This document shows positions 1 to 11,000 of a DNA stretch of 64,000 nt, one piece after another; position 1 is the first letter of the stretch, and each line of letters starts with the position of its first letter. The stretch lies in contig NC_009407.2 in NCBI RefSeq assembly GCF_000002875.2, positions 602,001 through 666,000 on the forward strand, read 5' to 3'. Both the position numbers and the translations under genes were made by a program. Origin of the DNA: Leishmania infantum JPCM5. Lineage: Eukaryota; Euglenozoa; Kinetoplastea; Trypanosomatida; Trypanosomatidae. The notes below the pieces were generated by a model, which saw only the letters and a program-made list of their open reading frames with translations, had not been told where the DNA came from and did not search any database.

Positions 1-2
1 TG

Positions 3-1445
3 CACCTGGAGAAGCAGCGGCGAGACGGATCGGCTATATCGCAGCACAGTCCTGACAAGGCTAGCTTCGGTGCACCGTTGAAGAAGCAGCGCGTTGCCTC
101 CGGATTTATCGGCAGCAGCGCAGCACTGCCACAGTCGTCGTCCTCGTCGCAACAGCAAGCAGGGATGATGGTTGTTCGATCGCGGTTCTTCATGGTGCGC
201 GGGCGCACCGCCGTGTGCGAGCATTGGTCCACCAGCGAGACGGACAGCGACGGGGACGCGGATAGCGGCGGGCCGGGGGTGCACATGATGGTGCCCGAGC
301 GGGCGTCTCTCTGCCCAGCAGAGCCGATGACCGACACCAGCACCGGTGGCCACAACCGTTTTGCTTCGTTGGCGCACCGTCCCTCATCGCCGGCGTCGCT
401 CTCGATCACGAAGGCGGCGAGCGGCAGTCTCACGGATGACTCGGCCGACGGGGTTGGGGCTGCCGCGACCAACACGTTGTGCCGCACAGCCGGCATAACG
501 GTAAAGGAAGGGACGCAGGAGATGAAGGATGATTGCAGCCCCAGCGACGGTGCTCAGCTCGATGATGCCGCCGAGAACTTGTCCAACTCTTGGATGGATG
601 TTGTTGGCGCATCTGCGAGCGCAGCATCTCTGCTCTGCACAACTGCTTCAACTCTCTCCATGAGGGACTCAGAGAGCACGAGGGATGAGGAATGCGAGGT
701 GGAGGGCGAGCACAAGGCAGCGCGCGCGCAGGTGGTAAGGGAAGAGCTGCGAAAAGTCTGCTGCATGGCAGAGAACCCAGACGTTGAACCAAACACGTAC
801 GACGTTGCTGAAGGCACCGGCGCGACGGCGGGGGCTGTAGGAACGCATGCCGCATCGCGTGCGCCACCGCCACCGCGCTGTGATTGCCCGTTCGGCTATT
901 GGCAGTGCAACCGTGCGCACTCCGTTTTCGAATCTTGCTTTCTTGGGCGGCAGTGGAGCCGCGATGAGGGGCCGCCGCCGCCGCCGCCACCGCTGCCCCC
1001 GGAGCAGCCGACGACACGTGCGCCTGCCTCGGCTAAAAACTCTTCAACAGCGCCGCCGCAGTCTTCGCCAGTGAGTCCTCTGCAGCGATCAGCTATGTCG
1101 CCGATGGGCAAAGTCGCTAGTGGATACGTGCCGCGCGCTTTTCGACCTCCGCGCTCCACCGCGGCTGCCTCGGCTGCGCCCATTTCCGCTTCCGGCAATT
1201 CGCCGCCGGTACCTCTGAACGACTGCGACATGAAGGCCAAAGCCGAAGACTTGGTCATGCTTCGGTCACCTTCAAAGGCGGAGCTCTTGACAACCGCACC
1301 GCTCACGTCGCTACCCTCGTTGATGTTGCCATCGTCTCCGACGGATGGGAACCGGGCGAGCAGTGCAGCACCACCGCCGCTGCCGTCTCACTCACCGGCA
1401 GTACGCATGACAATCTTCGAGAAGATGTTGTTCAAGAAGACATAG
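3..1445 (+). CDS. Hypothetical Pro/Ser/Ala-rich protein, 5' end outside the window
   Basis: The reading frame is open from base 3 to a TAG at 1443-1445 with no in-frame ATG at its left edge, so the gene begins upstream and about 480 C-terminal residues are visible. I recognise no family. The visible part is low in complexity, with acidic and Ser-rich stretches. A run of seven prolines follows a Cys-containing segment (CDCPFGYWQCNRAHSVFESC, about bases 880-940). The last residues, RMTIFEKMLFKKT, form a basic-hydrophobic tail that reads like a short conserved terminus. The gene is followed by a 2.7 kb spacer carrying a diverged SIDER-like element, in the same sense and probably in its 3' UTR. 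The frame is convincing because it stays open for 1.4 kb on the strand shared by all other genes, and ends where spacer composition begins. The function is unknown. Confidence 0.75.
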   Translation, partial: HLEKQRRDGSAISQHSPDKASFGAPLKKQRVASGFIGSSAALPQSSSSSQQQAGMMVVRSRFFMVRGRTAVCEHWSTSETDSDGDADSGGPGVHMMVPERASLCPAEPMTDTSTGGHNRFASLAHRPSSPASLSITKAASGSLTDDSADGVGAAATNTLCRTAGITVKEGTQEMKDDCSPSDGAQLDDAAENLSNSWMDVVGASASAASLLCTTASTLSMRDSESTRDEECEVEGEHKAARAQVVREELRKVCCMAENPDVEPNTYDVAEGTGATAGAVGTHAASRAPPPPRCDCPFGYWQCNRAHSVFESCFLGRQWSRDEGPPPPPPPLPPEQPTTRAPASAKNSSTAPPQSSPVSPLQRSAMSPMGKVASGYVPRAFRPPRSTAAASAAPISASGNSPPVPLNDCDMKAKAEDLVMLRSPSKAELLTTAPLTSLPSLMLPSSPTDGNRASSAAPPPLPSHSPAVRMTIFEKMLFKKT

Positions 1446-2321
1446 CGGTTTACTTGCAGGTGCCCCGACCTCAGCGACGACTTCGCAGAGCCTGCCTTTT
1501 GGGAAGGAGAGGGGCGAAGGATGCAGACACGGCCACACCCGCACACTGCTTTATCTTCCCTTTCACTTCGTTGAGTATGTGCCCCACTCCCTCTCCCTGT
1601 GCATGTCTGCGCCCAGAGCAACACATGCACGATATAAGCTGTCTGTGTCTGCGTGCAGTCTCCTAATAGAAGTGCTACCGTTTTTTTTTCGATTGTGGGT
1701 GCCTTCCGGCGCAGTTGCTGGCTGGCGGCGGCGGCGGTGGCGTGTGGAAGTTGAGGGACGACTTTGTATCCTTGTGGAGCCCGCAGTTTGTGTTTGGGGC
1801 GGTGATGGTATCAGCTAAGCGAGTTGCGCATCTGTCGCGCTCGCTCTCGCGCAGGCGCATGCGTGCACAAGCTACCTTTGCGCCCCCTCGCAACTATCTT
1901 GATCATCTCGTTGTGCCTTGCATGAATGTGGCATCGGCACGGTGTGCGACACACGCGCACACCGACACACCCCACTCGGTTAGGATGATGCGATTCGGCC
2001 GCGTTTCCAGCCTGTCGCCGCCTTGTGTGAAGTGGCGAGATAGTAAAGCACCATGAGGAAAGAACATACGTGCGCGCGCTTGATTTGCGGGGATATGTGC
2101 TTCGCGCAGTCGATGAAGAGAGGCCCCTCTTCATCGAATGGTGGGTTGCTGATCCCTGCCCCTTCACACAAGGGCATGCGCGCAGGAGAAGGGTGCGGTG
2201 GGGCACAGCTGTGCCCGCACACACGCACACACACACCAACCCACACATAGGCCAGCCGCGTCTTTATCTCTCTCCTCGAAGCACAGATGCCCTTAGCCCC
2301 CCTTCTCCCACAAACATACCT

Positions 2322-2908
2322 CAGCGCGTGGCATCACAGGGCCCGGCAACTCCGCCGCGCTCTGCGTGTGGGGAGAAGCCAAGCAGCCTCCACCTATCCC
2401 ATGCCAATTCCGAGCAAACCGCTGGTGGTGACGGGGCCCAGCACCCACGACGTAGGGGAGTCAGAGCGGTGCATCGCTACGGATGTCGGCGGTCGGGTCC
2501 TGGACGGCGGTGCGTCGGAGCGTCTGGCGACCGTGAATACCCTTGCCCCATCCACATGATAGATAATGTGTCAGCGTGACTCCAGCGTGTCTCACACACC
2601 GAGACCTCGCACTGCCTCCTGGTGTGGGGAGCATGCGTGCTACCTCGAGGGGGATGCCCCAGGGGGGGGGGCAACCAGCACGGTAGGGAGTGACTGCGAG
2701 GCGACGTGCGAGGCGTGAGGTTCGCAGAGTATGAGGCAGGGGCCGCGCTCTCAGATGACCGAGTCGGCGCACCGCTGTGCCGCTTGCCTACGGCTGCTTC
2801 GCGCCACGCCCTGGGAGCCTTTGACAGGCCGAGGTGTCGAGTGGAGTATCACCTCTTGTTGTACGGCACAGTAGACGGACACATGCTGAAGAGTGAACAG
2901 AAGACGCC
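2322..2908 (+). mobile_element. SIDER-like degenerate retroposon, copy C (diverged)
   Basis: From about 2322 to 2520 this stretch matches the copies at 55416 and 59538 closely. The shared core runs from the GTGGCATCACAGG region through GGTGACGGGGCCCAGCACCC to GGATGTCGGCGG. After about 2520 the similarity breaks into islands: a CTCGCACTGCC block near 2608, a GACCGAGTCGGCGCAC block near 2758, and the end near GAAGACGCC at 2900-2908. It contains a run of ten G near 2662. Length, position in a likely 3' UTR, sense orientation and lack of coding potential fit the SIDER family of Leishmania. The family name comes from memory of SIDERs, not from a search. Confidence 0.7.
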
Positions 2909-3780
2909 TGTATGTCTTTCGCTCTCGCTCTCCCTCTCTGTGCATCGATGCACTCGAGCCTTATTTCTTCTCCGTTGTCTCGCACCTTCGTGGCTCTACC
3001 CCTTCCCCGAATTACCATGCGAGCCTTCCCGAGCTGTTCGTCATCACCGGACTGGAGAATGCCGAGTCGCTAGAACAAACGGCACAGCCGTTTTTGCACT
3101 TCCGCCCCTCTGTTGATTCTCTGCCGCCATCACCGCAACACCTCTGCACCTTTCTACTTCACGATGCACCGCTTGCCAGGAATGCGATGCCGAGTGTGTG
3201 CGCGTGTGTCCAGGCGGAGACGGCTGCCTGCACACGCGCGCACTCAGTCTCTGTAAGCCCTTCTACACTCTTCCCGCTGCCTTTCTGTGCTTATCGCTGT
3301 TGTGTGTCCGTGCGCTGGCGTCTTTCGGGCGTCTCCGATGGGGCCCGCTGAGCGACAAGCGGCGCGGACCATCTTTTTCCTCTACCGAAGGCCCAAACCG
3401 GCCTAGAGAGAGAGACGGAGGCTCGCGCTTGTGCGCATGCACATGTGCGTCTTTGTGCCGTGTGTCTCCACGTCTTTCCCCCTCTTGGCCCATGTGCCAC
3501 CACCTCCGCACTGCTCTGGTGTCCTTCCCTGATGGGCGTCTCTCTGCGGGAGGATGCTGTGACGGAGCGGTGCTGGCGCCTTTGTTCTCGCTCATTGTAC
3601 CTTTCTTCTTTGTCCCTCTCCGTCTCTACTTCGTGTGTTGGGCGTATGTCGATGTGCGATTTGTGATTTGTGTACAGACGCGTACAACAACACCAAACTT
3701 AGACACGGCGGCTGCTCCCTCTGTCTTTGGGCGACTGGGACACGGCGCCCGAGTCTGCGAGTGTGTCGACGAGCACGGCC

Positions 3781-3823
3781 TCTCTCCCTTCTCTCTCTCT
3801 CACACACACATACACACACGCAG
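3781..3823 (+). promoter_or_regulatory. Candidate trans-splice acceptor for the 4134 gene
   Basis: A 20-base pure pyrimidine tract (3781-3800) is followed by a CA run and the first AG at 3822-3823, giving a leader of about 310 nt. A second candidate is the weaker TTCCTCGTAG ending at 4050, 83 nt before the ATG. The sequence cannot decide between them. Confidence 0.35.
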
Positions 3824-4133
3824 AGGGACTCCTTGCGCACAGAACTAGATTTGCACACACAGTAGGATAGAAGCGGCAACTCCTGCGCGGCTTGAGGCCA
3901 CACTGAGAGCAGCAGAATTCAAGGAAGCCCCAGAAGGCTTTGGCGGATTGCGAGGACACACGCCAGAGAAACGAGAAGAGAGGTGGACAGCGTAAAAAGA
4001 GCCACTTGTTGTGCTCGGCACCTCACGCGTCTCTGTCTGATTCCTCGTAGGCACTGCGTATGCACGTGTACCTGCTCCAGACAGCGCGCACTCAAAGCGG
4101 CTCACCCGTGTGCTGCTGCTGACGGCCGCCCCG

Positions 4134-7100
4134 ATGCGGCTGTGTCGCCCAGCGCTTTTTTCGCCGGCTACTGCGGCTCACCCCATTCTCGGCTCCCTGC
4201 GGCGGCACCGTGGATGCGGGCTGTGTGGTGGCACGGTGCGCGCAGTGTGCTGGCGTAGTAGCACGCGTGCATCTGGCCAAGGGTGCCGTCCGCCCTCCAA
4301 CAGCTCTTTCGTGGAGCCGACGCTGGCGACGTCTGTGCAGCCGGATGACGGCAGCAAAGCCTCTGCGCCCGCAATTTCTGCACCACCAGCAGCGACCTCA
4401 TCGTCCATCACCGGCGATGCGTCTGCGCCTGCGAAGGGCTGCCCTTACCCCGCTGCCTCTGCTGCTGATGTGCTCCTCTCGCTGAACCACACGCAGCGTC
4501 TCCTGCGCCGGTTGCCAGTGGGTGCATCCCGCTTTCTCTTCCACTACAGCGAGCTACCCTCCAACATACGTGACAAGATGCCGCTGGTAGTGCAGCAGCA
4601 GCAGCATAGGGCCCGAGGGAGCTCGAAGGAACAGGGACACACCACCAACGCTGCGGCGCCAACACCGGCATCAGCGCCTGAGCAGGGTGCTTTGGCGTCG
4701 GCGGAGACTCCAACTGCTGGTGACGCGCCTGGGCGTCGCTCAGGCACCGCTGACTACTCGCGGCTGCTCACTCTGGCTCAGCCTCAGCTGACCGCGTCGG
4801 AGAAGACCCTCTTTGCCCTCTTCAGAGGCGCGCAGAAGGAGCGACAACTCGTGAGGCAGCAGCGGCTCAAGGAGTGGCACGGTCGGCTCGTCATGGAGGG
4901 AGGTGGGCGGCGGTCGAGCACCACGCCAAGATTTGCACCGTCCCTCGTCACCGACCCGCTTCTCCACCTACGCGGCTTGGAGGAGCCGTGCCTTCTCATC
5001 CCCGACACGCGCGGCACTTTCGTGTCCCTCGGATTGGCAGCCGACTTGCACTCCACCACCGACGCTCCAACTTACCCTACATCCGCGAGAACGACTCCCG
5101 ACGCGGCCATAATGGACGGCTTCCATCTTGGTCTCGCGTGCATCTCCACTGACTACCGAACCGACTATGCAAGTCTCCCCCTGTACTACGTGCTCGGTGT
5201 TCCGACGGCGCTACTCGGCCTTCTGCGGTCGAGCCCCTCGGTTGGCAAGCATGAGTTTCACGGAAGTAAAATCAGGGATGGGGTGATCGACAGCGGCGCG
5301 TGCACGTGGCGCAATCGGTGCCAGGCGCCGGTGGATCTCTCCCGGTGGCTCGTGTTTGACATAGCCACGTCGCAGGTGCTGCTGCGGCGTCGCGGCGTGC
5401 CGCGCACAGATGAGCCACCGGTGTCCCGCTACGTATCCGCGCTGGAGGCGCAGGTCTTTCTCGCACACACGTACAGCTTTGACCCTAGGAGCGCTTACGA
5501 GGCGGCAGTTCTTCAGGCACGAGTGCCGGCTCAGCCATCAGCACCGACTGCAGGATCCCGCGCATCAGCAAGCGCGGCGGCACCGTCCACGATGAGGATG
5601 ATGTCGCCGCCACTCTACACTCTCTTCTTCTTCACTGTGGCGCGAGGCAAGACGACGACCAACTCCGGCGTCTCTCCCATTGATGCGGGGGTGCTCTACC
5701 CGACGTGCTTCTCCAGCTACATGTCGGAGGTGCCGACGACACAGCAGCTGGCAGCTGAAACGGCGGCAGCCGCACAGCGGCTTTGCTTGCACCATGCCGA
5801 CGCTTCTAAGCCCCTCATGTTGCTGTCGTCCGCCACGGGTTCCGGCGCTGCGGACAACTCCTCCTTCTTTGTGTCGATGTCCGGCAAGCGGCTGCGTGCG
5901 TGTGCCGGCGCCTCTTCGTCTACATCCGCGAATCTATGGACGGCGCAGCTGCAGAGTCGGAAGCTCGGAGTCATGGGCGACCCCGCTGCCGAGCCTTCCT
6001 CATCGCCTATCGCGAAGCAGGCGGCACAGATGACAAAATATAGAGCAGCGACGGAATCCTCTGCTCCCAGGGACCAGGACAGACGAGGCTTGTGTCGGCA
6101 AACCACGGCGCGCCAGGAGATGGCCGAAAGTTTTCGCATGTGGCGGGAGGCCGTGGCTGCCCGCGTGCCTTCGCCACGCCCGCGTACCTCTACCGGTGCG
6201 GCGGCAGTTGCAGAGGACAGCGACCGCTCACAGACACCACCACCCATGACGGATGGGCAGCAGCGTCTACCAGCACCATCACCTCATCCAGTGCATCCAC
6301 GGCAGATGAGCAAGCCGACAGACTCCGCGCCCTTGTCGCCTGCATCATGTGGGCAAGGAAGGGAGGAGGGCCACCGATTGCGACTGGAGGAGCAACTCGA
6401 TACGGAGGGCGCAGCGCTCATGTCTGATGGCGGAGCCTTCACCCAAGAGTGGAGCACTGGCTTCCGCTTCGGTCGAGTGGCCATCGAGGTGGCAGTGCCA
6501 CTGCTCTTTCCAATGCCGGCGGTGATGGCAGACGCAGCGGCGGCTCCCAGCCCTCTGTCACCAGCGCTCTGGGGGGCGCAGGCGAGCGGCGCCGATGCGG
6601 CCGTAGATGCCCCCGTACGTGTCATAGACGCACCTTTGGCGGACGCTCTGTGGAGTGCTCTCTACACACCCGCAGCCGCCACCTCGGCGTCACCACCGAC
6701 TCCGTCGACGCCCTTCAGCTCACCTCCCTCGTTCTTCTCTACTACACCTGACGCCGCCGCCGCCGAGCCAGTCATGACCTCCGTCCTCCCCACGGCGGAG
6801 GAGCGCCTCATGCTTGCCCGTGAGCGGGTACTGCTACCGTTCCTGCTGCATCAGCCGCGGTGGGTGCTGCCGGGCAGCGACTCGCTTGGCGCGCTTCCTT
6901 CCTCGTCGTCAATGGTGTCAGACACCGACGACGGTCCGCGGGCTGTTCGTGAGCGCAACAGGCGGCCCCCAGTGAATGTGTGCCCATCCCTGTGGCGTCT
7001 TCATGAGTTGGAGCAGTTGTGCGGCTGGCGGCGCCATCGCTTGCTATTCAGCGACGTCTTCGGCAGCTTCTCGGGCTTGCTTATCCACGATCTTTACATC

Positions 7101-8039
7101 ATGATCGGTCGACGGGCACCGGCGATGCTGCCGGGCTCCATCTCTGCAACGACTGCAAGGGCGCGGCAGGCGGACAGGCCGCAGGCACCGCTGTCTCCAC
7201 TTGTTCTGCTCAACGACGTGGCGTATGTGGAGAGGGTGCTGCTGCCGGCGATGCGCTGCTTTGCGGTCAACACGTGCACGTGGGTGGACAGCGGCCTCTG
7301 CGTATATCGATCGCCGTACGAGGTGGTGCCCACGGCGAGGCGCTACGTGGTCGAAGGCGACTTTGCCGCGAGCAAGAAGCCTAGCACTCCATCATTGTCA
7401 TGTGTCGCACCGCAGCAGTGGCGCTCGCCGGCGTCGTGCGACGGTGATCCGGCCGACTCGCCCGCGGAAACCGCGGCGGAAGTCGCGCTGCACCACCGGC
7501 AGCTGTCGCTCTGGCTGCAGCAGCTGCAGCGCGTCCCACACGAGCTCCTCAGACGGTGGCTGGCGGAGTGCCACGGCCGCACGTCTTTGGACCCAGCAGT
7601 GGACGCTCGAGTGAGGATGAGGACCGGCGGGGTACCAGCAGCGTGTCTCGTGTTCTTCGTCGGCTCATGCTCCAGTGCAGCGTCGACGCTGTCGTCACGC
7701 CCCTCACGGACTCCGCACGGCGGCGACGATGACGATCTCGGAGACAGCGGTGCAGTTGCCGCTTCTGCTGAGGCAGTAGAGAAAGGTCTTGAGCGCCTTC
7801 TCTCTCTCACCCCTGATCGCATTGCTGTAGTCCCGCTGTTGGATTTCGTGGTGTGGGGCGCGCTGTGCTCCGACTTCTCCGCCGCCTCCGTGCAACACCT
7901 CACACACGCCGCGGATAGATGCCGTGCGGCGCTTGACGCCCCCGCAGATGGCTTGGCGGCGGTGAAGTACTGCGTGCGCTACCCTCGACACCTCTGCTGT
8001 AACGGCGGCCGAGGAACGACAGTGGCGCTTCTCCGCTGA
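4134..8039 (+). CDS. Hypothetical protein, 1301 aa, probable mitochondrial presequence
   Basis: The frame is open slightly upstream, but the first ATG is at 4134; the earlier GTG at 4110 is not expected to start translation in this group. The stop is TGA at 8037-8039. The N-terminus is rich in Arg, Leu, Ala and Ser with no early acidic residues (MRLCRPALFSPATAAHPILG), as in mitochondrial targeting peptides. The rest alternates ordered blocks with Ala/Ser/Pro linkers. One block is near residues 205-450, with segments such as SLPLYYVLGVPTALLGLL and RWLVFDIATSQVLLRRRGV. Another ordered region is near 910-1300. I see no P-loop, transmembrane helix, zinc knuckle or PPR array, and I do not recognise the family. 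The alternation suggests a lineage-specific protein with large inserts. A mitochondrial ribosome or RNA-processing factor is possible only as a guess. Confidence 0.8.
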   Translation: MRLCRPALFSPATAAHPILGSLRRHRGCGLCGGTVRAVCWRSSTRASGQGCRPPSNSSFVEPTLATSVQPDDGSKASAPAISAPPAATSSSITGDASAPAKGCPYPAASAADVLLSLNHTQRLLRRLPVGASRFLFHYSELPSNIRDKMPLVVQQQQHRARGSSKEQGHTTNAAAPTPASAPEQGALASAETPTAGDAPGRRSGTADYSRLLTLAQPQLTASEKTLFALFRGAQKERQLVRQQRLKEWHGRLVMEGGGRRSSTTPRFAPSLVTDPLLHLRGLEEPCLLIPDTRGTFVSLGLAADLHSTTDAPTYPTSARTTPDAAIMDGFHLGLACISTDYRTDYASLPLYYVLGVPTALLGLLRSSPSVGKHEFHGSKIRDGVIDSGACTWRNRCQAPVDLSRWLVFDIATSQVLLRRRGVPRTDEPPVSRYVSALEAQVFLAHTYSFDPRSAYEAAVLQARVPAQPSAPTAGSRASASAAAPSTMRMMSPPLYTLFFFTVARGKTTTNSGVSPIDAGVLYPTCFSSYMSEVPTTQQLAAETAAAAQRLCLHHADASKPLMLLSSATGSGAADNSSFFVSMSGKRLRACAGASSSTSANLWTAQLQSRKLGVMGDPAAEPSSSPIAKQAAQMTKYRAATESSAPRDQDRRGLCRQTTARQEMAESFRMWREAVAARVPSPRPRTSTGAAAVAEDSDRSQTPPPMTDGQQRLPAPSPHPVHPRQMSKPTDSAPLSPASCGQGREEGHRLRLEEQLDTEGAALMSDGGAFTQEWSTGFRFGRVAIEVAVPLLFPMPAVMADAAAAPSPLSPALWGAQASGADAAVDAPVRVIDAPLADALWSALYTPAAATSASPPTPSTPFSSPPSFFSTTPDAAAAEPVMTSVLPTAEERLMLARERVLLPFLLHQPRWVLPGSDSLGALPSSSSMVSDTDDGPRAVRERNRRPPVNVCPSLWRLHELEQLCGWRRHRLLFSDVFGSFSGLLIHDLYIMIGRRAPAMLPGSISATTARARQADRPQAPLSPLVLLNDVAYVERVLLPAMRCFAVNTCTWVDSGLCVYRSPYEVVPTARRYVVEGDFAASKKPSTPSLSCVAPQQWRSPASCDGDPADSPAETAAEVALHHRQLSLWLQQLQRVPHELLRRWLAECHGRTSLDPAVDARVRMRTGGVPAACLVFFVGSCSSAASTLSSRPSRTPHGGDDDDLGDSGAVAASAEAVEKGLERLLSLTPDRIAVVPLLDFVVWGALCSDFSAASVQHLTHAADRCRAALDAPADGLAAVKYCVRYPRHLCCNGGRGTTVALLR

Positions 8040-11000
8040 GCGGCATGACTGCTGTGACGTTGACGTGTGTGTGGATGACTTTGAGTGTTCACATTTTCAG
8101 AACGGCATAACAAAGAACATCAGCTAACAGGGGATTCACGGAGATGCTTCGGCGCACCACCTTCGCGGGCTTCTCAGATTGCCACACGCTTGTGCATTGG
8201 AGAGTCCACGTCTGCAAGCACCCTCATACTATTGCCTTGCAGACTCTGCCCACGACTTGCCTTCCGTATGTCTACGCTGCGACTCCTCTGTCACCCCGGG
8301 AAGGTGGGGGAGGGGGAGGGGGCATCGCCCGCCTTCCTCGTGCTGCGGGTCATTTTTGCTGTCCTGCACGCGCACCGGCAGAGGCGCATACGTAGCGACA
8401 GGAGCCTCTCTTTTCTGCGCATCCTCCCTCCACTGCGTCTCTCGCTCCTGATGGACCTCTCTCCTTGTACAATGACTGCACCGCACAAGATCTCTTGCGC
8501 GCGCACAGACACACACATCAACGCCTCTAAGACGACGACTGGATCCGCAAAGCATCGGCTAGTGTCACTCTTCTCTGCTGTCTTTTTTTTTTCCAGATTG
8601 GAGCACTTGCACCTCCTTCTCGAGCGTCTCCGCTTGCTTCTCGTGTATTCCCCGCTTGCCGTGCTGCAAACCGTAAACAGCGCGCCAGTGGCGGAGAGGA
8701 CTCCGTTGTGCAAACAAAAAGAAAAACGGAGAAGGTGGGCAAGAGCAACGCCACAAGACAACGGTGTTGGTGGTTGTGGTTGTGTTGGAAGCGATTGTGT
8801 GTGAGGCGCAGGCGACCCATCGCCTCTCATCTTGTTATTCGCGCTCGCTCGCACACGTGCGCTTCACCTGCACACAGCCGTACTCAACTCGCCGTTTCAT
8901 CCCTCCTGGCTCCCATCTCGAGACTTTTTGCGTCCACCCCCTCACCTTCTGTGGCGTCCAGGCACTGCAACGCCTATCTACCCGCAGAACGACAAAGCAA
9001 GTAGGCGCATACGGCTACGAATTTCCCACCACTCCCAGACAACAAATACCCACACAAACACAAAGGCGGCCCTGTAACATACGTGCATAATAAAATCATC
9101 ACAACCCCCTCCCCTCCCTCCGTGTATCTCTCCCCTCCCCTCCCCTCTCACCGCCCCAATTCACGAACGCTTTCTGTGACACTTTTCTTTTGGCTCTATT
9201 TCTCTGTCTTTTCCATCTTTTCTCTGTTTGTGTTTCTCTGGTGTACCCCCGCCTCCTTTCCTCCCTCCTCACCTTCGTTTGGCGAACTCTGGCTCGCTCC
9301 TACCTTCCCCTTCTCTCATCTCACCACCACCACTACCGCACACACACACACGCGCGCGCCTCGGGCATTTCAGTACGTACGCGTGCACAGCGGAGTCGGC
9401 TGCTCGTCACGTGCGCATCTGCCCGCCCCTCCTTCGTTCTTTCCCTTCATTCCTTCCTTGGAGGGAGCGGTGCAAGTGTCTTGCGCTTTCTGCGGAACCT
9501 ATCGAGCCGTTTTCAGAGGGGTGCCCCGTCGAGCCTAACGAGAACGCAGGGGTCTGCCCGCACAGGCCCGCACATTCACAGCTGAACTCAGTGGGTGAGA
9601 CGCGAAGGGGAAGAGAGAAGGGAAGAGAAAGAGAAGACACCCCTTCGAATCCGTCGACGGCATCCTTTCTCGTCGTCGTTGTTTCTCGCGCTCTCGCGCT
9701 CTCGTGCCCTACCCACACGCCGCAGTGCAACCGTTCTGCTCCCTCTCTGGCTCTCGACACCTCTGCGAACCCGCTTTGCCCGAAGCCGAAGGAGCGGAAA
9801 GGGACAGCGGGCGTCCATCGCCGTTGGCAGTCCGCCGCCCCCCTTCCTCGCCCTCCACTCGCCTCGCAGTGCGTCTTTGCTTCGCGCTCTTCTGTGCCGT
9901 TTCGTTGGAGTAAAGGACCCCCCTCCCCCCGCCCGCCCCCTCCGATACCAAAAAACAAAAAAGAGGTGTTTGGGACACCGTTGGCGCGCGTTCTCGTGTG
10001 TGCGCTGCCGTGTGATTGCCACCGCCTCATACACTTACGTCTGTTCCCCCCCCTTTCCCCACGCCGCTGCCGCCGCCTCCTTTTCACACCTCGAAACCTT
10101 TTCGTTTTTGTATATGCGATTCCTGTAACTTATATATTTCGTTGTTGTGGCGTCTTCTCTGTGTGCGTGTGTGTGTGTGCCTCGTCTTTATTTTCGCTTT
10201 GGTTCTCTCACTTCACTCATTCACTTTCTGTTCGTTGCTGCCGTTGCTGGTGTTGTTGCTGCTGTCTTTCTCCTCCGCCCCTTCATTTGTTTCCTTTCCT
10301 TCGTTCTTTCGCTGTGTGTGTGTGTGTGAGTGGGTGCGCGTGTGGGCACCAGTGCACATCTGTTCTCTATCGCCAGCGCCCCCGTAAGCCTACCTCTCTC
10401 TTTTTCTTTCTCTGCCATTTTGGTCCACTCAGACGCGCGGCCACTGCGGCAGCCACACGAGCTCGACCTTGACTATAATTCTCTTTGACACCAATCTTCC
10501 AGCGACGATACAACACATCGACGGACGGAGGTGGCGTGCTTCTTCGCTTGTGTGCCTTTGTTGCTTCCACTTGTGCCTTTCTATTTGTTCTCTCTTGCGT
10601 ATTTGGGCGGTTATCGTGGCTGCCTTCCCCTGTGCCCTCTATTACGACCCTCCTGCCTGCCTGCCCCCTTCTTCTTTTCAACGTTGGTGCTGGCTTTACC
10701 CCCACAGGTTATGTGCTTTGGGGGAGGGGGGCACCTCGTATTATTGGGCCATTCCGCTGTGCTTTTTTTTTTGCTCTTGTGGGCGTCGTGCGCGTCACAG
10801 CACGCGTCACAGCACGCGTGGTGCGGGCACTCTCTCCTTTCTCTCTTGCGCGCGCATATCTGCATCATCTGCGCCACAACGATAGCCTCCCCACACCTCC
10901 TTCCCTTCTGTCACCTTTACAGCGGCCTCACCTTTTACTTGCTCAGTGTCACTTTCTTTTTCCTTTTCTGTCTTCACGCTGTTAGTGCTATTGTTGTGTG

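Larger units (their letters stand above)
1446..4133. other. Spacer: 3' UTR of the first gene, SIDER-like copy C, 5' leader of the next gene
   Basis: I find no convincing gene in this 2.7 kb. Short open frames here translate to Cys/Ser/His/Thr-rich sequence typical of CT and CA tracts. The spacer contains the diverged element at about 2322-2908, CA-rich stretches near 2215-2245 and 3801-3819, and a polypyrimidine tract at 3781-3800 that may direct trans-splicing of the downstream gene. Confidence 0.7.

Noticed and set aside
9228..10472. Plus-strand open frame of 414 codons in the pyrimidine-rich spacer
   Set aside because: The translation is Cys/Ser/Pro/Phe-rich with poly-Pro and Val-Cys repeats from CT and TG tracts. 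No folded domain is visible, and several other frames are equally open here.
10787..10822. Short tandem repeat of CGCGTCACAGCA considered as a CRISPR-like or regulatory array
   Set aside because: There are only about two units with no spacers, in a eukaryotic spacer region. It is a trivial duplication.
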